From NCBI GenBank assembly GCA_002789635.1, contig PFTQ01000041.1, positions 1 to 20,307 on the forward strand: a stretch of DNA of 20,307 bases. Reading direction: 5' to 3'. Position numbers and translations under genes: made by a program. Origin of the DNA: Candidatus Aenigmarchaeota archaeon CG_4_9_14_3_um_filter_37_18. Its GTDB lineage: Archaea > Aenigmatarchaeota > Aenigmatarchaeia > CG10238-14. Below, in pieces: positions 1 through 6,499 of this stretch; position 1 is the first letter of the stretch; each line of letters opens with the position of its first letter. The notes beneath the pieces are model-generated. The model saw only the letters and a list, made by a program, of their open reading frames with translations, had not been told where the DNA came from and ran no database searches.

Positions 1-326
1 AACCAGGGAAAATACAAACAGGATTAATGCACAGAAAAAATTTAGATGCAAATTCAGGGATTCTGTTCGTCTTTGAAAAGCAAGAACCAGTTTCTTTCTG
101 GATGAAAAACACGCTAATCTCGCTTGATATGATATTCATTTTTGAAAACGGGACAATAAGCGAAGTGAAAACAAATGTTCAGCCCTGCCATGAAGACCCA
201 TGTCCAACCTATCCTTCAAACAACCCGAGTAAGTATGTTATTGAAGTGAATGCTGAATTCTGTGAGAAGAATGGCGTCAATGCTGGAGATAGGGTTAATT
301 TTGAAGTACTAAACAGTAGATCCTAA
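1..326 (+). CDS. DUF192 family protein, C-terminal part (cut by left edge)
   Basis: The frame is open from the first complete codon (position 3) to TAA at 324-326, so the true start lies outside the window. ATG at 27 is probably internal, because the family's conserved GLM-x-R segment begins just before it (residues PGKIQTGLMHRKNL). The following LFVF, then FWMKNT, then LDMIFI are the DUF192 hallmark. DUF192 proteins are small beta-rich proteins, often secreted or lipid-anchored; their function is not established. The visible part lacks the N-terminus, so a signal peptide cannot be judged. The insert with two Cys (CHEDPCPTYPS) falls where the family has a variable loop and could form a disulfide if the protein is exported. 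The family call is secure; the role is unknown. Confidence 0.88.
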   Translation, partial: PGKIQTGLMHRKNLDANSGILFVFEKQEPVSFWMKNTLISLDMIFIFENGTISEVKTNVQPCHEDPCPTYPSNNPSKYVIEVNAEFCEKNGVNAGDRVNFEVLNSRS

Positions 327-662
327 AGTAAACGCTTATCCTGACTAAATCCTAAAATTTGACTATCTTAGAAGAAATTAAAAATTAAAAGGAGGTGCAA
401 ATTGTGTTAGATATGTAGATTTTACCACCAGTTTGAGTGAGCGTAGCGAACGGAAACTGGTGGCACCATGACGTTATCGTTGCCAAGAACCCTTATTCTA
501 TCGTAAAACAAAGAAAAAATAGGGAGGAATTTTCCCTATCAACTAACTCCAATTAGTATTAGGTTTCTCTTCCTTAAAAAGATGAGGTGTAATTTTCTTT
601 CATCAAGTTTGGTTTTCTTCAGTAATTTTAGGTCTATCTGAAAAATGGATGTATTCATCATC
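327..662. other. Non-coding stretch with two inverted repeats
   Basis: I see no convincing gene here. It holds a GGAGGTG Shine-Dalgarno-like string at about 391-397 followed only by an ORF of a few codons, a long inverted repeat (425-463), and a weaker 7-bp one (ATAGGGA 519-525 / TCCCTAT 533-539). A minus-strand frame (539-724) is open, but its composition is lysine/leucine-rich and it overlaps a better candidate, so I do not call it. Confidence 0.5.
425..463. repeat. Perfect 10-bp inverted repeat with 19-nt loop
   Basis: CCACCAGTTT (425-434) and AAACTGGTGG (454-463) are exact reverse complements. The loop carries GAGCGTAGCGAA-type sequence. It could be an RNA hairpin, a protein-binding palindrome or a small dispersed element. 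It is not followed by a T-run, so a terminator is unlikely. Confidence 0.7.
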
Positions 663-863
663 TTATAAACGATTGAAAAAATCTTCCATTTCTTCAAAAG
701 TTCTTCTTGCGTATTCTTCGTCAAAAAAATAACTAGTCAATATACATAAACCTTTAGTTCTTTCGTCCACTACAAGATCATGAGTATTAGTTAAATATGA
801 AAGTTCTTGATATGTAAGTTTCCTAGGAACTGCGAATTGCCAAGTCTGTTCTAAATATAACAC
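663..863 (-). CDS. Doubtful small ORF, 66 aa
   Basis: This is an open frame beginning with GTG, with no Shine-Dalgarno site and no clear TATA box. The frame stays open about 10 codons upstream of the GTG without an ATG. The product has mixed, protein-like composition with an acidic C-terminal helix (YARRTFEEMEDFF), so it may be a real small protein or the remnant of a longer one. I do not recognise a family. It sits alone in an AT-rich accessory stretch between the DUF192 gene and the tRNA-Arg locus. Confidence 0.25.
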   Translation of the reverse strand: MLYLEQTWQFAVPRKLTYQELSYLTNTHDLVVDERTKGLCILTSYFFDEEYARRTFEEMEDFFNRL

Positions 864-967
864 AAAAATAAATTGATGATTAAACTTAAATTTTCATTTC
901 TTTCCCTAAAATAGAAAATTTCGGTTTTCCCTATATGATGTTAAAATAATGGACAAAAATATAAAAT

Positions 968-1315
968 CTACCTAGTTTCATCACTTAGATATAGTCGAAT
1001 AAATTCTGGATTGAACGTATACTCATGAGATTTTTTATTGTCTGCTAAAGGTCTTGCCATCAAATATCCAGAATTATGAGCGCTTATCCACCAGTTTGAA
1101 GTTGTTTTACTTCGTTTATTTCTTTCTGGCCCCCCAGGAACTTGATTTATCCATTTATTTCCATAGACTCGAGCATCTGATGCAGTAAAGGTTTGTTTAT
1201 TTTCATCAGCTAAAACTCCATGAACAAATACCAATAACCCTAAAAAATTCCCATAAGGGCTTTTAATAACATCTTTAACATTCCAGCCAGACATAAGAAA
1301 AAGATTTTTTTGCAA
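968..1315 (-). CDS. Hypothetical protein next to tRNA-Arg, possibly frameshifted
   Basis: This 115-codon frame starts at TTG (1315); an internal ATG gives MSGWNVKDV. Composition looks coding (many W, G, N and charged residues, e.g. SNWWISAHNSGYLMARPL), but I recognise no family. A second open frame (1275-1484) covers the same strand upstream. Its coding-like part (VYKFIHQELWQKKGSELRKQ) would join this ORF if one A were removed from the A7 run at about 1305-1311. That suggests a single gene with a frameshift. The upstream portion runs into the antisense of tRNA-Arg, so the true N-terminus is unclear. It may be debris of an element that integrated at the tRNA. Confidence 0.35.
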   Translation of the reverse strand: MQKNLFLMSGWNVKDVIKSPYGNFLGLLVFVHGVLADENKQTFTASDARVYGNKWINQVPGGPERNKRSKTTSNWWISAHNSGYLMARPLADNKKSHEYTFNPEFIRLYLSDETR

Positions 1316-1379
1316 AGTTAAATATTCTTTGCTTTCTCAATTCAGATCCTTTCTTTTGCCAGAGTTCTTGGTGAATAAA

Positions 1380-1387
1380 TTTATAAA
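1380..1387 (+). promoter_or_regulatory. TATA box of tRNA-Arg
   Basis: TTTATAAA lies with its centre 26 nt upstream of the first tRNA base (1410), the usual archaeal TATA-to-start distance. Confidence 0.65.
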
Positions 1388-1409
1388 CTCCAATCCTATT
1401 ATTAACAGC

Positions 1410-1499
1410 GGACCTGTAGCAGAGCTTGGATAATGCGCCTCGCTTCGGATCACTGGAGAGGTAACGAGGAGATCCTGGGTTCAAATCCCAGCGGGTCCA
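1410..1499 (+). tRNA. tRNA-Arg(TCG) with a 15-nt intron
   Basis: The full cloverleaf is present. Acceptor GGACCTG pairs with CGGGTCC (one G-U), discriminator A at 1499, no encoded CCA. The D arm has GCAG/ATGC with GG at 18-19. The anticodon stem is CCTCG (1438-1442) / CGAGG (1465-1469). The T arm is CTGGG-TTCAAAT-CCCAG. The anticodon TCG is at 1445-1447. Bases 1449-1463 are an intron after position 37: C32-C35 pair with GAGG in the intron as the 4-bp central helix, with 3-nt bulges GG/A and TA/A on either side. This is a textbook archaeal splicing-endonuclease bulge-helix-bulge site. The intron is near the shortest size known for archaeal tRNA introns. Confidence 0.95.
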
Positions 1500-1504
1500 T
1501 AAGT

Positions 1505-1525
1505 TTCAACTTCCGCCTGCGGCGT
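1505..1525. repeat. Dispersed 21-bp repeat, copy 1
   Basis: TTCAACTTCCGCCTGCGGCG plus T is repeated exactly at 2242-2262. It contains the hairpin-forming core CCGC-CT-GCGG and is much more GC-rich than its surroundings. It lies 6 bp after the end of tRNA-Arg. Confidence 0.7.
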
Positions 1526-1582
1526 TGCCCATTAGGGGCGAAAAAAAGATGTCTAAAAGGGTTTAGATAAGCGAGCGTTGAG

Positions 1583-1592
1583 TTTAAAAAAA
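1583..1592 (+). promoter_or_regulatory. TATA box of the receiver-domain gene
   Basis: TTTAAAAAAA is centred about 27 nt upstream of ATG 1614, consistent with a leaderless transcript. It supports 1614, not the later ATG at 1684, as the original start. Confidence 0.5.
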
Positions 1593-1613
1593 TTAACTCC
1601 CATTTAATCTTTA

Positions 1614-2019
1614 TGAATTTACGAACAGCATTTGTAGGTCTTCACAATTCAGGAGTCTTCACAATTCAGGATATAGAAAACATATGATAGGACTTTTACA
1701 GTCGAAAGGTTATGATGTCACAGCTGTAGAAGTTCCAGAAAGAGAAATCCTAGATGAAACACTAAGACAATTAAAAATACGAATAGAAACAGAGAGATTA
1801 CCTGATATGGTTTTAATAGATTTAAACCTTAGTCGACCTGAACAAGAAACTTATAATCCTGCAGCACAAGTCCAAGATTTATTACGACCTTATATTGATT
1901 CTGGAGCAACTAAATTAATACCTATAACTGGATTAGGGGGGAGTTGGGTGAGAAAGGCTAAAAGAGCTGGTATAATGAATGTAATGGATAAAATGGACCC
2001 TATTTCTGATTATTTGTAA
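1614..2019 (+). pseudogene. Response-regulator receiver-like protein, frameshifted by a 17-bp duplication
   Basis: Translation from ATG 1614 gives MNLRTAFVGLHNSGVFTIQD and stops after 24 codons. A second frame from ATG 1684 runs 111 codons to 2019. The break is caused by a perfect tandem duplication of GTCTTCACAATTCAGGA (1638-1654 and 1655-1671). Removing one copy restores a single frame reading LHNSGYRKHMIGLLQSKGYD, which fits the first helix of a receiver domain. The downstream part has the receiver core: VLIDLNLSRP with the phospho-acceptor-type Asp, LIPITG for the conserved Thr strand, and GIMNVMDKM with the conserved Lys. There is no output domain, so it would be a stand-alone CheY-like protein. 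The first acidic pair of receivers is not evident (FVGLHN), so it may be a degenerate or pseudo-receiver. As read, the gene is broken or encodes an N-terminally shortened protein. A length-variable on/off switch is possible but unproven. Confidence 0.75.
1638..1671 (+). repeat. Perfect 17-bp tandem duplication
   Basis: GTCTTCACAATTCAGGA occurs twice head to tail inside the receiver-domain gene. Because 17 is not a multiple of 3, the extra copy shifts the frame. Confidence 0.95.
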
Positions 2020-2241
2020 GTTGTAGTTGATCTATCTGCAATTGTCTAACAAACCGGTTCTGTCGTAGATTCAAGTCATAGAATTACTGTCGAATGAGGA
2101 TGATAGTAACTTGTTCCGTCATAACTGGATTTTTTGTCCATGAAGATTATATCCAATTGTTTTTTCAGATGGAACTATGGCGAGTTGGAAACAGACCACA
2201 TTATAGAAAAGCAACTGCACAAATAGGGATTATATAAACTC

Positions 2242-2262
2242 TTCAACTTCCGCCTGCGGCGT
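2242..2262. repeat. Dispersed 21-bp repeat, copy 2
   Basis: An exact second copy of the sequence at 1505-1525, same orientation, about 737 bp apart. Here it is followed by GTGCGGAGCAC, extending the hairpin potential. It lies 20 bp upstream of the TATA box of the ribosomal operon. Confidence 0.7.
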
Positions 2263-2282
2263 GTGCGGAGCACAAAATAATC

Positions 2283-2290
2283 TTTATAAG
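2283..2290 (+). promoter_or_regulatory. TATA box of the ribosomal protein/RNA polymerase operon
   Basis: TTTATAAG is preceded by an A-rich BRE-like stretch (CAAAATAA). A start of transcription is expected near 2310, giving a leader of about 25 nt that carries GAGGTG (2323-2328), the Shine-Dalgarno site for the first gene. Confidence 0.6.
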
Positions 2291-2334
2291 TCTTCCTCTC
2301 CATCTATTATAAGCTAAATCAAGAGGTGTAGCGA

Positions 2335-2700
2335 ATGGCTAAGCGCACCGGACCTACAAATCCGTTGTTAAGACAACTAGTGAAAAACCTAAAAAAACAA
2401 TCATTTGAGCACAAATCTAAGTTCCTTAAAGATATTTCTGATAAGCTTAACAAGCCTAGGCGGCAAAGGATAGAAGTGAATTTAAGCCATATCGAAAGGC
2501 AGGCAAAAAAAGGCGAAACTATCGTAGTTCCAGGTGTGGTCATGGGTTTTGGCGAGTTGTCCAAGCCTTTAACAATATCAGCATGGAGATTTACTGGATC
2601 TGCGAAAGAAAAGATTGAAAGCTCCAAAGGCAAAGCCTTAACAATAGAAGAGCTGGCGAAAGACAACCCAAAGGGAAATAAAACAAGGATTATATGTTGA
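2335..2700 (+). CDS. rpl18e: 50S ribosomal protein L18e
   Basis: Large-subunit ribosomal protein eL18, specific to archaea and eukaryotes. The 121-residue length is normal for archaeal members. Recognisable segments are the N-terminal MAKRTGPTNPLL, the Arg/Lys-rich RRQRIEVNLSHI, and the core GETIVVPGVVMGFGELSKPL followed by SAWRFTGSAKEKI. GAGGTG sits 6 nt before ATG 2335. It heads the conserved archaeal run rpl18e-rpl13-rps9-rpoN-rpoK, and its TGA (2698-2700) overlaps the rpl13 start region, implying coupled translation. Confidence 0.97.
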   Translation: MAKRTGPTNPLLRQLVKNLKKQSFEHKSKFLKDISDKLNKPRRQRIEVNLSHIERQAKKGETIVVPGVVMGFGELSKPLTISAWRFTGSAKEKIESSKGKALTIEELAKDNPKGNKTRIIC

Positions 2701-3128
2701 TGATTATGAAAGTCTACGATGCAACTGACCAGATATTAGGGAGATTGTCTACTCATGTTGCTAAAGACCTGCTCAAGGGAGAAAATGTTTTTGTTGTAAA
2801 TTGCGAGAAAGCAAGGCTATCAGGCAACCCTACTGTGACAAAGGAAAAATACCTTAAAAAAAGGCAGAGAGGCGATCCAAGACACGGTCCGTATTTTCCA
2901 AGAATGCCTGACGGAGTAGTGATGAGGTCAATAAGGGGAATGCTTCCGACAAAATTCCAAAAAGGCCAAAAAGCCTTAAGAAGGCTAAAAGTCCTTGCAG
3001 GCCTGCCAAAGGAATTCGAGAAACAGGAATTAATCCATCTAGAAGATGCAGATGTTAATAGGTTAAAATGCAAAAGCATTAGCGTTGAAGAATTATCACT
3101 ATGGTTAGGGGCTCCAAAGAGATGGTGA
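2694..3128 (+). CDS. rpl13: 50S ribosomal protein L13
   Basis: Large-subunit protein uL13. The start MKVYDATDQILGRLSTHVAK is typical, and the body carries GENVFVVNCEKARLSGN and the conserved MLPTKFQKGQKALRRLKV. Three ATGs lie in frame at 2694, 2700 and 2706. Family alignment favours 2706 (MKVYDAT) or 2700. AAGGA at 2685-2689 is spaced best for 2694 or 2700. All overlap or touch the rpl18e stop. The gene ends one base before the next start, so the operon is tightly coupled. Confidence 0.96.
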   Translation: MLMIMKVYDATDQILGRLSTHVAKDLLKGENVFVVNCEKARLSGNPTVTKEKYLKKRQRGDPRHGPYFPRMPDGVVMRSIRGMLPTKFQKGQKALRRLKVLAGLPKEFEKQELIHLEDADVNRLKCKSISVEELSLWLGAPKRW

Positions 3129-3129
3129 G

Positions 3130-3552
3130 ATGGCTGAAGAAAAAAAACCGAAAATAGTGCTGGGGACAGGAAAAAGGAAGACATCAGTAGCTAGAACCTC
3201 GATAAAAGAAGGCTCAGGAAAAGTCACAATTAATGATGTTCCTATAGACTTATACCAACCTGAATATGCTCGTCTAAAAATCAGGGAAGCATTGCTTTTG
3301 GCAGGGGATTTAGCAAAGAAAGTAGACATCAAGGTCAAAGCCAGAGGCGGCGGCACAGTCTCACAGTCCGATGCCATAAGGCAGAGCATAGCAAAAGGCC
3401 TGGTAGAGTTTTTTAAAGATGAAAACCTAAAGAAAGCTTACCAAGAATATGACAGGAATTTTTTGGTGTATGATTATAGAAGGACAGAGCCCCATAAGCC
3501 ATCACGTTCAAGGAAAGGGGCAAGGCGACATAAGCAAAGGTCAAAGAGGTAA
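3130..3552 (+). CDS. rps9: 30S ribosomal protein S9
   Basis: Small-subunit protein uS9, whose C-terminal tail reaches the P-site tRNA. Visible landmarks are GTGKRKTSVAR near the N-terminus, the glycine-rich KARGGGTVSQSDAIR, and the basic tail ending KQRSKR, which is the diagnostic S9 ending. Length 140 residues, as expected for archaea. The ATG lies one base after the rpl13 stop. Confidence 0.97.
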   Translation: MAEEKKPKIVLGTGKRKTSVARTSIKEGSGKVTINDVPIDLYQPEYARLKIREALLLAGDLAKKVDIKVKARGGGTVSQSDAIRQSIAKGLVEFFKDENLKKAYQEYDRNFLVYDYRRTEPHKPSRSRKGARRHKQRSKR

Positions 3553-3556
3553 TTAA

Positions 3557-3751
3557 ATGATTATTCCAGTCAGATGTTTTTCATGCGGCAAGGTTGTAGG
3601 CCACTTATGGGAAGACTTCAACAAAAGAACAGAAAACGGAGAAGACCCGAAAAGCGTTTTAGACAGCTTGGGTTTGAATAGATACTGCTGCAGGTCTTTG
3701 TTTGTGGGTCATGTTGATTTGATTAAACAGATTAGCCAGTTTCAGCCTTAA
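3557..3751 (+). CDS. rpoN: DNA-directed RNA polymerase subunit N (Rpo10)
   Basis: 64-residue homologue of eukaryotic Rpb10, a zinc-binding assembly subunit of RNA polymerase. It shows MIIPVRCFSCGKVVG with the first Cys pair (C7, C10) and NRYCCR with the adjacent pair (C44, C45); these four form the family zinc site. LGLNRYCCRSLFVGHVDLI is characteristic. The start is 4 nt after the rps9 stop. Confidence 0.97.
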   Translation: MIIPVRCFSCGKVVGHLWEDFNKRTENGEDPKSVLDSLGLNRYCCRSLFVGHVDLIKQISQFQP

Positions 3752-3789
3752 AATGGGGTGATTATATTTCGGTATGGCCAGAAGGTAAA

Positions 3790-4035
3790 TTGACGCGGTT
3801 TGAGGTGGCAAGAATAATTGGGGCAAGGTCATTGCAGATATCCCTAGGCGCGCCTCTGCTGATAAAAGAGCCTGAAGGCGAGTTCAATCCGATAAAAATT
3901 GCCCAAGAAGAATTCAAAGAAATTAAAGTCCCGATGACTATCAAGAGGACAATGCCTTCAGGCGAGAAAGTTGTAATTGACATTAAAGTCGGGGTTAAGC
4001 AATGGCTGAATAAGCACAGCGGCGGAATAATCTAA
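3790..4035 (+). CDS. rpoK: DNA-directed RNA polymerase subunit K (Rpo6)
   Basis: Homologue of Rpb6/bacterial omega, a small subunit that clamps the large polymerase subunit. The family core RFEVARIIGARSLQISLGAP is clear at the N-terminus. No ATG is available in frame. TTG at 3790 follows GAAGGT (3781-3786) at good spacing and gives MTRFEVARI, so a TTG start is the best choice; the frame is open further upstream without a better codon. At 81 residues it is slightly longer than many archaeal RpoK proteins. It is the last gene of the operon and faces tyrS. Confidence 0.93.
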   Translation: MTRFEVARIIGARSLQISLGAPLLIKEPEGEFNPIKIAQEEFKEIKVPMTIKRTMPSGEKVVIDIKVGVKQWLNKHSGGII

Positions 4036-4048
4036 AAGCTTGATTATT

Positions 4049-4075
4049 GTTTTTGACTAAGAATGTAATTTTATT
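4049..4075 (+). terminator. T-rich terminator region of the ribosomal operon
   Basis: Runs GTTTTTG and ATTTTATTT follow the rpoK stop, matching the U-rich release signals used by archaeal RNA polymerase. There is no strong hairpin. Confidence 0.35.
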
Positions 4076-4110
4076 TGCTCCAGGTGAAAGCTAATATTGA
4101 GATTTTGATA

Positions 4111-5193
4111 TTATCTAGTAATCTTCTGCTGCTTCACTATTTCGTACAATTCTCTTGCTTTCTTGTCTTTCTCGAAGTGTTCCCTGACCGGCTTAATTAA
4201 TTTGTCAATATATTCTGCAGCTGCGTTCTTGAGATCAACAGGGTGCAGCTCCCCTTTGATAAAACTGGCTTCCAGATCCTTCTGATTAAAAAATTCAATA
4301 TCGCCTCCAAATTTCGACGGCCTCTCTACTTTCATTTTTTGGAAGCTCGGAAAAATTATATATTTAGAATATTCTATAATTGGATTCTCTTTGACTTGTT
4401 TTTCCGGGCAGTAAGCTTTGCTGATCTTTTTCTTTATTTCTTCTCTCGAGTCATTCATAAAAACAGCTGTTTCTGGTTTTGATTTTGACATCTTCATTTC
4501 TATAGCCCTTTCTATTGGATCATTGTGGTCTGTTGAAGGGCTGCTTAAACCCATGAGCATATGGTGGCTGACAACCACCGGCTTCCAAAAGCCTAATTTA
4601 GGGCCAAGCTCTCTTGCCAGCACATTGACTTTTCTTTGGTCCATGCCAAGCTGGGTTATGTCTGCTTCTAAATGAAAGATGTCTGCACACTGCATGCAAG
4701 GATAAAAAATCTGGGCAGCACTCAAGGCATCTTTTTCAGACCTTCCCATTATTTGCGAGCATCTAATGATTCTTTTAACAGTAGAGTTTCTTCCAATTTG
4801 AATAACTTTTTTCCAGTATTCATTATCAGACATTGCATCGTGCGACCATAAAAATTGAATTTTATCTGTGCTCATGCCGCAGGCTTTCCAAACTTCTATT
4901 TGATATTCCCCAACCTTCCTTATTTTTTCTAGGTCGCCGCCCATCTTATTGTTCATCCATCCGAACCAATCAGCAACCCACATCTTGAATTTAACGCCAG
5001 ACTTTAACATTCTGTTGACGTTTATGGCTCTCATTATTCCTTGGGCTATGTGTAAATTCCCGCTCGGCTCAAATCCATCATAAGCAATAGGATGATCCTT
5101 GCTCTGCAATAATTCTTGCAGTTCTTCTTCGGTTATTATTTCTTCTCCTACCTGCCGGATTAAATCCATTCTTGTTTCAATATCCATATTCAT
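4111..5193 (-). CDS. tyrS: Tyrosyl-tRNA synthetase
   Basis: Class I enzyme charging tRNA-Tyr, of the archaeal/eukaryal type. Numbering from the GTG at 5196: the substrate site YDGFEPSG is at 39-46, the HIGH-equivalent HIAQ at 49-52, and KMSKSK at 235-240. About 360 residues, normal for archaea, with no extra C-terminal domain. ATG 5193 is the likely start; GTG 5196 just before it is possible. That ATG shares its A with the TGA of the small ORF upstream (TGATG), so translation is probably coupled to the Doc-47aa pair. The cognate tRNA-Tyr is in this window on the same strand, about 4.3 kb upstream. Confidence 0.97.
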   Translation of the reverse strand: MNMDIETRMDLIRQVGEEIITEEELQELLQSKDHPIAYDGFEPSGNLHIAQGIMRAINVNRMLKSGVKFKMWVADWFGWMNNKMGGDLEKIRKVGEYQIEVWKACGMSTDKIQFLWSHDAMSDNEYWKKVIQIGRNSTVKRIIRCSQIMGRSEKDALSAAQIFYPCMQCADIFHLEADITQLGMDQRKVNVLARELGPKLGFWKPVVVSHHMLMGLSSPSTDHNDPIERAIEMKMSKSKPETAVFMNDSREEIKKKISKAYCPEKQVKENPIIEYSKYIIFPSFQKMKVERPSKFGGDIEFFNQKDLEASFIKGELHPVDLKNAAAEYIDKLIKPVREHFEKDKKARELYEIVKQQKITR

Positions 5194-5336
5194 CACAATT
5201 TTGCAAGTATGTCGAGCATTTCTTTGTCTCGCTTAGCAGATGCTAATATTTGTTTTCTAATCTCTTCTTTAGGGACTTTTAACTCCTCCAATGTCCCGTC
5301 TGGATATTTAATGTGCCTTGTGAAGTATTCTTTCAT
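5193..5336 (-). CDS. Small ORF (47 aa) between doc and tyrS, candidate antitoxin
   Basis: ATG 5336 overlaps the doc stop by 4 nt (ATGA), and its TGA overlaps the tyrS ATG by 1 nt (TGATG). It is therefore placed as a genuine coupled gene although only 47 codons long. The product begins MKEYFTRHIKYPDGTLEELK and continues as a charged helix (VPKEEIRKQILASAKRDKEM) ending DILAKL. There is no transmembrane segment and no Cys. I recognise no family. Doc toxins are normally paired with a small antitoxin, usually encoded upstream (Phd). Position and size suggest this could be the neutralising partner, in reversed order, but sequence alone does not show it. Confidence 0.65.
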   Translation of the reverse strand: MKEYFTRHIKYPDGTLEELKVPKEEIRKQILASAKRDKEMLDILAKL

Positions 5337-5716
5337 TTCCTCGCCTCTAATTTTTCTAAAACCCACGCGATTAATTTTTCTTGAGGTATATCTTTATTTG
5401 CAATTTTTAAAGACATATATATTAATGAGTTCATTTCGCATTTGATTCTAAAATTATTTGAATGTAAAAAATTCAGCATAACCTCGACTGATGTCCTTTT
5501 ATTCCCATCGATGAATGGATGATTAATAATTATTTCATTCCAGTATATGCAGGCGATGGCTGCGATGCTTTCCTTTATATCTTTTCTTAACTTTTTTGCC
5601 TTTATTTTAGCTTCTAGAAAATCTAAGGATTCATTTATCAATTTCCCAGAGTTGAATATCTTATTGGTTTCTATTATTTCCTCTTTATCGAGTATTATTA
5701 TTCCATTTTTCTTCAT
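5333..5716 (-). CDS. Fic/Doc family protein (Doc-like toxin)
   Basis: 127 residues from ATG 5716, matching Doc size (about 126). The signature HPFIDGNKRT lies at residues 66-75: catalytic His66, the acidic Asp70, then GNKR in the anion-binding loop. The second Arg typical of AMP-transferring Fic enzymes is absent, as in Doc, which phosphorylates EF-Tu. Whether this archaeal protein targets EF-1A is unknown. Start choice: GAGGT at 5724-5728 is spaced 7 nt before 5716; an upstream in-frame ATG (5743) has no such site. It overlaps the 47-aa ORF by ATGA and sits in an apparent operon with tyrS. No autoinhibitory (S/T)xxxE(G/N) helix is obvious, so inhibition would have to come from a partner. Confidence 0.88.
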   Translation of the reverse strand: MKKNGIIILDKEEIIETNKIFNSGKLINESLDFLEAKIKAKKLRKDIKESIAAIACIYWNEIIINHPFIDGNKRTSVEVMLNFLHSNNFRIKCEMNSLIYMSLKIANKDIPQEKLIAWVLEKLEARK

Positions 5717-5796
5717 TTTGATAACCTCATTTTTTTCAAGCATTGACTTGTTGGTTTTCTTTATCTGCTAATTTTCCATCCATTTAATTTGTGATT

Positions 5797-5806
5797 TTAT
5801 AAATAT
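5797..5806 (-). promoter_or_regulatory. Possible TATA box for the doc-47aa-tyrS operon
   Basis: ATATTTATAA on the minus strand would place the transcript start near 5775 and a leader of about 55 nt before doc. It sits just past the end of the SEC-C gene, so read-through from that operon is also possible. Confidence 0.4.
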
Positions 5807-5809
5807 CTT

Positions 5810-6499
5810 TTATATTTCCCTATCATCACCCCATGGGTCCCATACATCTTCTGATTCATTTCCCTTTTCTTTACAAGCATCACAAATAGCATGAAGCACT
5901 ATTTCTCCTTCTTTTCCGCAAATCCCTCTTTTCATATCCTCTATTGTAGTTTTTTTGATAACTTTTATCACCTCTTCAGGAAGGTCTCCTTCCCCGCATT
6001 CAAAACATTTGTAGAGTGAACCTGTTAACTCAACATTATCTAAATCACCAATTATTTTTCTAAATCCTTCAAATTCTTCTGGTATTTTTGTCCCAATTTC
6101 TTCTGCGATTAATACCCCGCGTTTAATGAGTTTTTTACATTCTTCAAAATTTCCTTCAATAAAAGGAAGATGATCAGAGTTAATTTCTCTCATGAGCATG
6201 CTTTTGGGAGTATTATATGATCCAAAACAATCTTTCAAACCCATTTTCCATTCATCTATTAAAATGCTCACAAATGCTATATTTCCATCCGATCTTTCTC
6301 TTGAAATCATGACTACTTTGCTGCCTTTGGAATCTGTTATTAACGTCTTGTAAAGTGGGAGTTTGCCTATATTCTTTATTTCCTCTTCATTCTTTTTACC
6401 ATTGGTAATTAAACAACATTTCTTATACTTTTTTCCCGAGCCACATGAACACGGATCATTTCTTCCAATTTGAGATTTTTCCATTTTCTCATCACCCAT
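5810..6499 (-). CDS. SEC-C motif protein
   Basis: 229 residues. The N-terminal SEC-C zinc motif GRNDPCSCGSGKKYKKCC (12-29) has all four ligands (C17, C19, C28, C29). The middle (about 62-100: VVMISRERSDG then SILIDEWKMGLKDCFG) matches a conserved block seen in many SEC-C proteins of unknown function. Two CxxC pairs (165-168 and 206-209) could form a second zinc site. SEC-C motifs bind zinc and serve as interaction tags, as in SecA; no enzyme activity is evident. It overlaps the TPR gene by 8 nt. Met6 is an alternative start, with GGTGA upstream. Confidence 0.85.
   Translation of the reverse strand: MGDEKMEKSQIGRNDPCSCGSGKKYKKCCLITNGKKNEEEIKNIGKLPLYKTLITDSKGSKVVMISRERSDGNIAFVSILIDEWKMGLKDCFGSYNTPKSMLMREINSDHLPFIEGNFEECKKLIKRGVLIAEEIGTKIPEEFEGFRKIIGDLDNVELTGSLYKCFECGEGDLPEEVIKVIKKTTIEDMKRGICGKEGEIVLHAICDACKEKGNESEDVWDPWGDDREI

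Larger units (their letters stand above)
2020..2334. other. Intergenic region before the ribosomal operon, possible degraded coding remnants
   Basis: Short coding-like stretches occur in different frames between about 2060 and 2240 (for example 2094-2237, 47 codons, with a W/R/H-rich end), but none has start, Shine-Dalgarno site and length together. This fits a decayed gene, but I cannot identify it. The last 100 bases contain the second copy of the GC-rich repeat and the operon promoter. Confidence 0.4.

Noticed and set aside
539..724. Minus-strand 61-codon frame
   Set aside because: Low-complexity K/L/I composition, no start signal, overlaps a slightly better candidate.
1275..1484. Minus-strand 69-codon frame as a stand-alone gene
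   Set aside because: Its first third is the antisense of tRNA-Arg; only the downstream part looks coding, and it is treated as a possible extension of the 968-1315 ORF.
2094..2237. 47-codon plus-strand ORF ending in a W/R/H-rich stretch
   Set aside because: No Shine-Dalgarno site or TATA box; equally plausible fragments appear in the other two frames of the same region, which fits decayed sequence better than a gene.
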